Shown piece by piece: positions 55,889 through 64,000 of a DNA stretch of 64,000 nt; position 1 is the first letter of the stretch; each line of letters begins with the position of its first letter. Source of the stretch: Gigaspora rosea. Taxonomy: Eukaryota > Glomeromycota > Glomeromycetes > Diversisporales > Gigasporaceae. The notes beneath the pieces are model-generated. The model worked only from the letters and a program-made list of their open reading frames with translations. It had not been told where the DNA came from and searched no databases. The stretch spans positions 170,215 to 234,214 of the forward strand of contig QKWP01000258.1 of the NCBI GenBank assembly GCA_003550325.1, read 5' to 3'. The position numbers were made by a program, and so were the translations under genes.

Positions 55889-57271
55889 TTATTCATTATT
55901 CCAAAAATGTCTCCAATAATAATATCCAGTATTTTCATTTTGCTGAATTTCACCATCAATACCCAAATCTGTTGTTACTAATTTAACTTGTTCTAATGTT
56001 GTGCCTTTATTAAATTCAATATCAAAAATTCGATTATTAAAATCCTGTTTATTTCTTTTTTCAAAAATACGTATGACGTTACCTTTCCCAACACATGAAT
56101 CAATTGGTTCACCTTCAAATTTGATAATAAAACGATCTCGTCTTTTAAAAGCTTCTATATCAATTGAAGAATTATATCCACGAAGTTTTGTATAAAGATT
56201 ATCAATTGGACTATTAGCAGTTATACAGATATACATTGCAACAATATGTGTTTTTGAATATTTTACATCTATTTTGCAATGCTTTCAATCTGTTAATCTT
56301 AGCAAATTTGTCCAACTTAAATTATTTCCATAAAAATCATCTAGTAGAATCATGATATCATTATTGTAATTAAAACTTTCATTATTATATTCTTCAAATT
56401 GTTTAATATCATCTTTTTCATATATTCCAGGCAATAAATCAGTGCAAAAATCACTTTTTCCTGTTTCTTTATTACCATATATGTATATAATACAAGGTTC
56501 CTAGTATCGTGAAATATCTTTTAAAGGATTCATATCTTCAGTTTTAAAAGCTTCAGCAAGAATCTTCATTCCTTGGGCTGAATGAGACCATTTTTTACAT
56601 CTTGAAGCAAATTTTATAACTTCATTCAAATTTTTTCCTTGTCCTTGTTTAAGTTCGTCAATAGCTTTATCATAAGCATCATTATTATCAACTTGTCTAA
56701 ACTTAATTGTTTCGAATTTATTTGTTTTAAGTTCATTTTCTTTTGGCTCTTTTTCAAATTTACTTTCATCATACGAAAAATCAAAAGAACCTGCAACTTT
56801 TGGATCTTCACTTATACGTGCAAATGTTCTTATGCATTTCTTATTACAGCGATTAAAGATCTCTGAAATCACATTTGCATTTTTGGTCTTTTTTAGGATT
56901 AGGATTATGTTCTGGATTATCACAGCGATTATAATCTTTTCCCGTATATGCTAAACATTCTTCATCAGTACCATTTGCAAATTCTATATGAAGATTGGCT
57001 TCAAAATATCTCTTGATTCCAGAACCTTTCTTTGTTAAAGAATCATAGTGACCAAATAATAGTTGTTTTCCATGATGTAATCTGACAAAGCCTGCGCATG
57101 ATATTTTCCAGGTTCTGATGATTTTTTATTATCTTCAAATTGAAACCGTAATTGTAGAAAGGGTCATGATTTTGTATTAAAAATTTGTGTTATATATTCA
57201 CGAATTGTATCAAGTCGTTCATATAATTTAAAATTGAATTTTCGAAACTTTGATTTTGAAGTTATTGGCAT
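55889..57271 (-). pseudogene. Rolling-circle Rep (CRESS-type HUH endonuclease plus SF3 helicase), relic
   Basis: Minus strand, ATG at 57271. The N-terminal HUH region is traceable by a degenerate motif II near 57090 (HAQ, then a one-base frame change) and motif III YTGKD with the catalytic Tyr at about 56933-56950. A middle segment of about 140 residues is open (56501-56923). After a TAG at 56501 the helicase shows Walker A GNKETGKS (about 56451-56477), Walker B IMILLDDF (about 56333-56358) and motif C ITAN near 56210. A further stop follows the helicase Walker B region, and the frame ends at TAA 55889. Such Reps nick and join a circular DNA origin. This copy is broken at several places; no capsid gene is near. 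Virus, plasmid or transposon origin is open. Confidence 0.8.
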
Positions 57272-58138
57272 TTTCAATTTACATAATTTACATTTTACTA
57301 GGTATATTAATACTTAGTAGAGTTTATTAATTTTAAAAAAATATTAAAAAAAACTGTCAGACCAAAAATCATATTTTATGCAAAATTTTATTAACAAAAT
57401 CGTATTTGTATACATAATAAAAATTGTAGAACAGACAAAAATAATACTAGTTTCATAAGACGATTTTTGTTGTTATATTAGTAAAATAGTTCTCTATAGC
57501 CAAAAAAACATTTCAAAAAGTACGAAAAAATGATCTACAAAAACAATACAAATGTTTTCTTAACATTTTTCAACGAGTTTTTGACCAATTAGCATGAAAA
57601 TTGAGATTCAAAAGCTCTGGGTTATGCTGATTTTGTTTACTTAGATGCATTTTTGCGGGTCTCTTAACGTAATTTTTTGTAAATCGTCGCTATATGCAAA
57701 TATTCTATGAAAATGCATAAAAAAAGTTCGATGTTTAAAAATTTTCAAGTATTTTCTTTAGAAAAATAACTTTTTCTAATGAAATATTTGAATACAGTTC
57801 AATAAACTTTTGTATTCGGGTTGAGAAAATTTCTGAGGTATGCTAAGGGAAGAACTCGTCTATTTATACTTTTTTAAAATTTTATAAACCAATTAAAAAT
57901 TGTAATTTTTGACTCACTTAATTCGGGCCAGGTAGCTTAAATGACTCAAAATTTTAGGCCAGGTGAGTTTGCAACTCAACAGATCGGCCAGGATTATGTA
58001 TAATTCTGGCCAGTAAGTCGTAAGTCGCCAATATCCTAGTTTTTTTATAAAAATTATTTCATTTGACATTTTGATCGTCATGAGGTGGGTCAGATCATTT
58101 GACGAGAGGAGAGTCATTTCATTTGACAATTTGAAATG
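57272..58138. other. Non-coding right part of the 5-kb block
   Basis: AT-rich; from 57910 to 58015 GGCCAGG(T) units recur in both orientations, and TTTCATTTGAC repeats at about 58053-58130. This looks like the subterminal part of another MITE, but no partner end was found. No gene. Confidence 0.4.
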
Positions 58139-58216
58139 CAATTATTTTTACTATATTATATTTTATAAAATTTTAATAGTGAGTTATCCAGATGGTGGGG
58201 TAATACTAAAAAAAAG
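58139..58216. repeat. 78-bp direct repeat, right copy
   Basis: Same sequence as 53061-53138 with one difference (TTTTATAAAA for TTTTATAGAA, which removes the intron acceptor). It marks the end of the 5,000-bp block; beyond it the hAT gene context resumes. Confidence 0.9.
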
Positions 58217-58242
58217 TGTATTGTTTTTTTTTGAGTCTACTC

Positions 58243-58374
58243 TAGTGATGCGGTAGATTCATCCCAATAAAGTTCCAATAGATTTTTTGATATGAAATGT
58301 TATGGTATGGCATAACTTTTTATTAAAATTTGCCATATCCAAAAATTTATTGAAGTGATTCTATTGCATCACTG
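58243..58374. mobile_element. Short hAT-like MITE
   Basis: Ends TAGTGATGCGGTAGA and, inverted, CAGTGATGCAATAGA; 132 bp. Flanking 8-mers GTCTACTC and GTGTGATC agree at 5 of 8. The interior has ACTTTTTATTAAAATTTGCC and no array. It lies within the hAT gene. Confidence 0.6.
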
Positions 58375-59017
58375 GTGTGATCAAAAATTTTGGCAAATAT
58401 TAACTGCCTTTGATAATATCATATGATTTCGTGGACATGTCCACGAAATCACATGATAATTTAAATATATGTCAAGTGTTAACTTTCATTGATTATTTAC
58501 TATTATAGAGTTATGACTATTTTTAATTCAACTTATAGGCAGTATGCAGATGCAGCTGATGATACTGTAGCGTTAAATAATTCTTCAAATATTCAGGATA
58601 AAGAAATGCGAGACTTTTATACCTTTCTTGACGATGAAGCCAATGCTAAAAAAAATCTAAACAAACTTGAGCAATATCTTGCTGGTCCGCTTTTTCCTCG
58701 TCCTCGTTCAGGGATATTTGATGTTTTAGCTTGGTGAAAAACAAATGCACCAAAATATCCCACTGTGTCTTTAATGGCACAAGATATCCTTGCGATTCCG
58801 TTGACATTCATAGCATCTGAAGCTGTAAGCAGACTTTAAAGTTCAATTTGTTATTATATTTTCAATAACAAACTAACCTAAATTTTACATTCAGGTATTT
58901 AGTACAGCTGGAAGAATTATTAACGAATATCAGTCAAATCTCACTTTAGAATCAGCTGAAATGTTAATATGCAGTCAAGATTGGTCAAATGGTGTAGATG
59001 AATGGGGCAGGAATTAA

Positions 59018-60300
59018 ACCTGTAATTGTTTTTCGTTATGAATTTCTCATACTTCACCTAAACTGTTAATTTTTTTCTAATAATTAGAATATAATCCTAA
59101 ATCCTTGGCTTTTACTTTTTTCATCCATCAACTTTTCTATTTCCTGGAAAGCCACTTCCTTACTTGATTCAGTTCGGAATTATTTCATTTTTTTTCTTGC
59201 TTTCTTTCTTAATTCCAAGAACTTTTTTAGCTTGATAGTCTTTTTGGCATTTTTTGCCATTTATATATTTTTCTTTACCAGCTTTTTTTCGCCATTTTTT
59301 TTGCTTCACACGATATTCCTCTTATTTTTTGATATGAATCTATTTGCTTATATAGTCAAATAAACAGTATAATTGGCTAATATCAAAGTTTCAAGTGGGG
59401 GATTAGTAATATATCTGCTCAATTCGGAATCCGGCTTTCCTGAAGAATCAGGCAACCCGGCTTTGGAATTCTTAAACAGGGTACTCAGTTTAAAAGCTAT
59501 TATTTTCTTCTTGTATTTATTTAATCTGCCGGGGGTATCGAATAACTAATAACCTTTTTCTGCCAAAAAAAAATTCATCTAATGCCGTAATCAATAGTTT
59601 AGTTTTTGATAATTGATAAATAATTGGTAATCATCAAAACAATGATATTTCTAAAACCTTTTAAATTTTTCTTTAAATGCTTACTATTTCGCTCGGGATT
59701 GCTGACTAAATGCTATAATTAAACCAATATACTAACCTAACTCTACCCTTACTAATTCTCAAACTGGGTATCCTGTTCAAGAATTTCCAAAGTCAGTAAA
59801 TTTGACATCGCGGGTCAGAATCGAGCTGACCCGGCCCAATAATTTATGTTATATAAATTTCAAATCTAATTTAGCTCTGTATATTATTAAATGATGAGAT
59901 ATGTTGTACTCAGAATTCAGCTGCCCTGATTCAGAGAATCGGGTTAATCGGATTTGGGCTTAAATTTTCAAACCCATAAAAAACCCATAATAAATTTGGG
60001 CAAGTTTGGGCCAGGCTTACAAAATAATCAGGCCCGGACTGATAAGGGGAGTAACAAAAATCAGGTGATTTTTTAGGGGGGGAGGGGGGTAAAAAAAGTT
60101 GAAATTATATAAGAACCTGACTATTTATATATTGAGGAAGAGGGAGGGGGGTAGGCCTCTGATAAAAAATAATCAGGTGATTAATGACACTGCCCTAACT
60201 TTTTATCGGACCGAACTTGAACTTTGGGCTTGTAAAATATTTTCGGATTTGGGTTTGGGCTTGGAGATACCCAACCCGACCCGGTCCATTACGGACCCTA
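59018..60300. other. 3' subterminal region of the 13-kb hAT element
   Basis: No gene. It contains an inverted repeat (CTTTGGAATTCTTAAACAGG at about 59471 against 59762-59795), AATCCGGC/ACCCGGC motifs, a G-rich run (60076-60090), and then TTTGGGC and GGGTTTGGGC units up to the right TIR. The inverted repeat may delimit a further small element. Confidence 0.6.
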
Positions 60301-60308
60301 ATTATGAC

Positions 60309-60525
60309 AATCAGAAAACATAGAGAACAAATGGATCTATATTGGATGCTATTGGTCAGTCAGGCCAAAGCATTCGATAGGGTGAGCTACGAGTTTTTGG
60401 AGTACACTCTAGATAAAATGAAATTTGAACGAAAAGCAATAACAATAATAATGAATCTATTCAAACAACAAGAAGCACACATCGTTGGTGAAAATGAGTT
60501 ATCGAGTCCATTTAGAGTGGAAAGG
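60309..60525 (+). pseudogene. LINE H RT middle part, broken
   Basis: It resumes with IRKHREQMDLYWMLLVSQAKAFDRVSYEFLE (motif A with VDQ to VSQ; shown here as one run split at AFDRV in the gene), KMKFERKAITIIMNLF, QEAHIVGENELSSPFRVER. Cut by the element at 60528. Confidence 0.5.
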
Positions 60526-60527
60526 TA

Positions 60528-61184
60528 TCCCTTAATTTGTTATACAGGCATATTTGCTTGCGAAAATTTTAAAATTTTAAATTTTTTAAATAAAACCTTA
60601 AATATTAATTTTAGCTATATACTTTCTAAGTAAAAAATATAATATTAGTTCTGTTTTATCAACTTTATTATAAAATTTTTTTAAAATTATTAAAAAACTT
60701 TGGTGTAATAAAAGTTTAAAGTTTTTGTTTTGGAACTTTTACTATAGAATTTTTTCTTTAGGTTTTCTCAAATTTTATATGTTCCCGTCTATAAAAAAAA
60801 TTTTCACTTCTAATACAAGTCTTAATTTTTACAAGTAAATCATTTAAAGTCAAATAATGAAAGTTGTCATCCTTTATATAAACTACAATATTGTATTAAA
60901 AACTATATTTTTAAAACCAATATTTAAAGAATTCGCCAAGATATTGTAAAATATTTTTTTGGTTAAAAAATTTCTTTAAAATTTAATATTTTCAGCTTAT
61001 AAGCAACATAAACTTTTGGTCTTATAATATAAGTTTAAATAATTCAAAAATATAATCCTTGTTCTTAAATATTATAATACCAAATTTTATTTAAATATCT
61101 TAAATGATTAAAAAACTAGATCAGAGGTATATTTATAGTAATTATATAGACAAATTTGCCTGCGAACTTCTACAAAGTAAGGGA
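60528..61184. mobile_element. TA-flanked element in LINE H
   Basis: Ends TCCCTTAATTTGT and, inverted, TCCCTTACTTTGT with TA outside (60526-60527 and 61185-61186); 657 bp, AT-rich and non-coding. Near both ends a direct ATTTGC(T/C)TGCGAA(A/C) occurs. It interrupts the RT between VERG and RQSDP. Confidence 0.75.
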
Positions 61185-61186
61185 TA

Positions 61187-62672
61187 AGACAGAGTGATCC
61201 CCTATTCCTTCTTTTATACATCTTAGCATTTGAACCACTGCTAAGACCTTCAAATTGGCGGCGTATGCCAATGATCTCTCGATTGGCTTGGGTTCGGCCT
61301 CAGATTGGAATAATATGTCATACCTCTTTGAGTGTATGAAAAGGCTTCGAATGCTAAAATAAACAAAAACAAGATGAAGCTAGTGCCGCTGACCCCTATA
61401 GTGGAAAGAGTGATCTTGGAAAGGGAGAAACAATATAATAAAGTAATGGAACAAGATACAATTAATATACTAGGGTACAAAATACAAAGAGATGGCTCAC
61501 CTAAAAAGGGCCTATGGGAACAAGTAATAAAAACTTAAAGAAGACAATAGATCAATATAAAATTTGGGATCTGTCCTTTAGGGGAAGATTTTGATAGCCA
61601 ATTTCTTAATTTTATCAAAGGTATGATATGCAGCATACATTTTAACACCGAACAGAAAACAGGTAGCAGAGCTCAATGATATGATATCAACCTGAATAAA
61701 GAACAAATACAAATTGCTTCCAAAATACGCCAAATTTCAAGAGGACTATAGCAAGGACAGTTTGCAAACCCTGATATAAAAAACCTAATGGATGCGAGAT
61801 TAGTGATAATGTAGAAAAAGCTCTGTACAAAGTGCGCTTTGTGGGCAAGATATGAAAGGGAAAGAGTTAGCGACAGAAACAGGGAAAAAAGGGATATAGA
61901 AGTAGTTTGGGCCTTATGTAAAGCAAATATAACTATTAAGGCGTGGCCAGCTGAATGGAGGGCCTACCTAAGAGCCTGGAAAAGAATAAAAGACAGTTTC
62001 CACTCCACAGGAAACTGGCCTTGAGACCTGGAAGACCTCAGAATAGAGGAACTAAAAGGAAACCAAATCACAGTAAAAAAGACAGTTGAAGCCTTGAACA
62101 AGGGGTTATCCAATAATACCTGTTCTGACAGATGAAGACAAGACAATGTGGATCTTTACTAAAGAGGTACAATTCAAAAAATTGGATGTATACTGGAAAC
62201 TATATCACAGGGCCTTACCATTGGAGTACAGACCAAAGCACGTGGACCGCCAGGACGATAGAAGCTGCCCCTGGTGTCTGGAGGAAGAACAGACCATAAA
62301 ACATTCCTAATAAATTGCCCTAGTAGCGAAATAGTATAGAAGGAAGCATTAAGGTTCATAGAACTATCTAACGAAACCAGACACCCTTCAACGAAGCAAG
62401 AGGTTTTCTCATTAAATCACCAGCCCAATAGTTGCATATACAAACATGTTATGAAATTTGGTGTATCTATACCAGGGCAAAATGGGGAAAGCTGGCTCAC
62501 AAATTCAGAAATAACACAAAGGGTAAAAGCGAGGCTGAAGGCAGAAATTAAACAGTTACGAATTAATTTGTTATAAAAACAAAAAAAGGTTAGGGATAGA
62601 TATAGATTCCTTATTTGTAATTAGATAACAAAGAAATTTAATAAATAAAGATTGCCAAACGCAACCCCAAGG
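61187..62672 (+). pseudogene. LINE H RT C-terminal half, broken
   Basis: IRQSDPLFLLLYILAFEPLL (Gly to Ser in motif B), AYANDLSIGLGS (catalytic YADD to YAND, 61264-61275), KLVPLTPIVERV, GSPKKGLWEQVIK, then FRGR and Trp stops (KV*YAAYI at about 61626, ST*IKNK, NWP*DLEDL near 62024). The C-terminal cluster CPWCLEEEQTIKHS is degraded, with INCPSSEIV beyond a frameshift. Closing NLL* and AATAAATAAAGATTGCC tail at 62638-62656. Confidence 0.85.
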
Positions 62673-63708
62673 TAGTGATTGTACCCGGGTAGGGTATTAC
62701 CCAGGTTATCCGCAGATAGTTGGATATCTGGGTTGTGAACTTAGCTACCCGGATAAACCTACCCGGATAATACCTAATAAAATACCCGGATAATACCCGG
62801 AAAGTACCTGCACAATAGGAATTTAAAAAAATTTTTTTTTTGGAAAATTAGGTCGGCGGGTTATGCAAAATGAAAATTAGATATTTATTTTTTCTTTTTT
62901 TTTTGTTTTTTTTTTTGCCGGCCTAATGAAATAATAATCACTGATTATCAAAGACGAAAGCGAGAAAATTTGGTTATCTCTAAATGAATTAGGGCGCTAA
63001 TATCATATGACCTTAATATGTCACGATAATAACCAGATTATAATTTGTGGCTTTGCTACTATATACTCATATTTATTTCACATATCAGATATTAATAGTA
63101 GGGTTCCGCAATTTGATTTGATCTTCAAATATTTGAATCAAATATTTGATTAAATTCAAATTCAAATTTGACTATATTTGATTTGATCAAATTCAAATAT
63201 GGTCAAATTTGATTTGATTTGACAAATATTTGATTTGATTTGAAAATTACTATTAAAAATTCAAATTCAAATCAAATTCAAATTCAAATATTTGAATCAA
63301 ATCAAATTCAAATCAGGATCAATTTGATTTGATCAAATTCAAATTGATCCAATATTTGATTTGATTTGAATTTGAAGAACCCTAATTAATAGGCTATACT
63401 TATATAAGATGAAATGAAATCAGGTTTTGGAATTGACATGTGTTATTTCTCGATTTTCGCCGATCGTAGAAATTTGTAAGACCATAGCACACTGTATCTA
63501 CCGTATATTTTATAGGATTTAGGCCCGAAAAGGGTTTTTACTAAATTAAAAGTTCGATTTGAACAGAAAAGCGATCTAAAGTAATAGTATTTAATTAATA
63601 TATCAGGTAGGATTTTATATTCGGGTATATCCGTAGATTACCCGGGTAACCCGTGGGTTTACCCGTCAGATAACCGGGTAGCATTTTTTTGATCGGGTAC
63701 CATCACTA
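62673..63708. mobile_element. hAT-type MITE with TACCCGGATAA motif arrays, with a nested MITE
   Basis: TIR TAGTGATTGTACCCGGGTA and, inverted, TAGTGATGGTACCCGATCA; flanks CCCCAAGG and TCCCAAGT (6 of 8). Left 150 bp: repeated TACCCGGATAATACC; right 100 bp: GGGTA/ACCCGGGTAACCCG in reverse. It is in the 3' UTR of LINE H. A second MITE is nested at 63099-63384; without it 750 bp. Confidence 0.85.
63099..63384. mobile_element. Nested hAT-type MITE with TTTGAATCAAAT motif arrays
   Basis: TIR TAGGGTTCCGCAA and, inverted, TAGGGTTCTTCAA; perfect 8-bp TSD ATTAATAG (63091-63098 and 63385-63392). The 286 bp are almost wholly TTTGATT / CAAATATTTG units. It lies within 62673-63708. Confidence 0.92.
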
Positions 63709-63758
63709 TCCCAAGTTGTAAACAGTGTGTAAACCTAGGGGAAATTTCAAAAAAAAAG
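63709..63758 (+). mobile_element. LINE H 3' end
   Basis: After the MITE, GGGGAAATTTC and an A run (63749-63758) match the 3' end of LINE I (GAGGGAAATTTC, A run). This closes the 39-kb span of LINE H. Confidence 0.8.
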
Positions 63759-64000
63759 TTGTTCTTCTTAAACTATGCTATTTAATCTTTTTTCTCATGC
63801 CAGAAACCATATCTAAGTTTATTGGGAACTTACACTTTTCTTCTTCCTTGGAAGCACCTCTACAACATCTTTCTTCTTGATCCAATTTGTACATACACTT
63901 TTACTTCTTTCTTCACCAGATTAATAGCCTTCGCATTTGACAATACAGATATTTGATGACTTTTGAGATGGGCTATCATACCAATGCTTGACAAGCACTT
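63759..64000. other. Flank right of LINE H
   Basis: The plus strand is pyrimidine-rich. On the minus strand a broken, Lys-rich frame can be read (SKSVCTNWIKKKDVVEVL at about 63845-63900), not recognised. It might be the edge of a gene beyond the window. Confidence 0.35.

Larger units (their letters stand above)
48300..59017 (+). pseudogene. hAT transposase gene, exons scattered by insertions
   Basis: Recognisable parts in order. ATG 48300 with a basic NLS-like KKRKVGRKP, and an intron at about 48463-48526. BED finger HAQCTYCKTKL...HLKHTKC with TAG at 48601. Catalytic core FTTDSWTSNQNLGYMAVT (first Asp; intron 48975-49045), HFIDKDWNLRKILLAF, LVPSPHTGAVI, LEQMLAVTLDNATSNN (second Asp) and CCCAHILNLIV. 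After 2.6 kb, LAFRDASFELIAPLDDDW, then LPKLLRIRVHL and IASILDSRYKMAFL. C-terminal dimerisation region FDVLAW*KTNAPKYPTVSLM, DILAIPLTFIASEA, FSTAGRIINEYQSNL, SQDWSNG, stop at 59015-59017; TGA at 58735 replaces the second Trp of WWK. The protein would bind the TIRs and cut and paste; here it is dead. Confidence 0.85.
47322..60300 (+). mobile_element. 13-kb hAT transposon, inserted in LINE H
   Basis: TIR TAGGGTCCGTATTGG at 47322 and, inverted, TAGGGTCCGTAATGG ending at 60300; perfect 8-bp TSD ATTATGAC at 47314-47321 and 60301-60308. Subterminal regions are rich in TTGGG(C/T) units. Inside lie remnants of one hAT transposase gene (48300-59017, plus strand), a MITE, a TA element, an N gap and a 5-kb block with Merlin-type transposase and Rep. 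Much of the 13 kb is therefore acquired. TIR, TSD and transposase all agree. Confidence 0.9.
24640..63758 (+). mobile_element. LINE H, one element dispersed in fragments over 39 kb
   Basis: Plus-strand D-type LINE whose consecutive parts are found in order. They are 24640-24823 (5' end), 31103-32159 and 32574-32947 (ORF1, ORF2 start), 39816-40529 and 40794-40922 (endonuclease, linker), 46594-47321 (linker, RT start), 60301-60527 and 61185-62672 (RT and C-terminus) and 63709-63758 (3' end, A run). Each gap is another element, mostly with its own TSD, and joining positions match LINE I, the closest intact relative. Total own length is about 5.4 kb. A roughly 100-bp deletion lies in the RT at about 47213. 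It is the oldest LINE of the right half. Confidence 0.85.

Overview
This window is a eukaryotic, very AT-rich stretch packed with transposable elements. I see only two traces of possible host genes. One is the end of a glutamine-rich open frame at 3-182. The other is a decayed hemocyanin/prophenoloxidase-type gene at about 15249-16862. LINEs with TSDs and poly(A) tails, hAT and Merlin-type transposases, GT-AG introns, AATAAA-like tails and TTAGGG-like repeats fit a eukaryote. Base composition, the single-knuckle endonuclease LINEs, the RNase H LINE tail and the Rep relic suggest an early-diverging fungus, most likely an arbuscular mycorrhizal (Glomeromycotina) genome. That assignment is inference, and an arthropod is not excluded because of the prophenoloxidase-like relic.

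Layout. 1-2363: intergenic DNA, degenerate TTAGGG-like repeats and a LINE fragment (A). 2364-14918: an old minus-strand LINE (D) flanked by ACAACATCA. It is split by a second minus-strand LINE (C, 4021-10626) with a 14-bp TSD, and both carry hAT-type MITEs. 14919-17292: MITEs and the hemocyanin/prophenoloxidase relic. 17305-22550: plus-strand LINE G1. 22563-24640: the 3' part of an RNase H-bearing LINE (K) with two MITEs. 24640-63758: the pieces of one plus-strand LINE (H), about 5.4 kb of sequence broken up over 39 kb. Its interrupters are a TIR element carrying LINE G2, a hAT-like element carrying a mariner-like MITE that carries LINE I, LINE J, a 13-kb hAT transposon, and several MITEs.

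The 13-kb hAT element (47322-60300) has 15-bp TIRs and a perfect 8-bp TSD. It still holds recognisable exons of its transposase (BED finger, catalytic core, C-terminal dimerisation region). A block of 5,000 bp sits inside that gene between two 78-bp direct repeats. It carries a Merlin/IS1016-like transposase, a relic of a rolling-circle (CRESS-type) Rep with endonuclease and SF3 helicase motifs, and two small frames on the same strand.

The most unusual theme is a set of hAT-type MITEs with YAG-type ends and mostly perfect 8-bp TSDs. Each is filled with its own short motif, iterated in one orientation on the left and as the reverse complement on the right. A second MITE family with GGTCGTCTAAAGCG-like ends and 8-bp TSDs is found several times, once nested within a family mate. 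Broken LINE genes repeatedly show TGG to TGA/TAG and YADD to YAND changes (sense-strand G to A). LINE I is the youngest and differs from open only by three such tryptophan stops.
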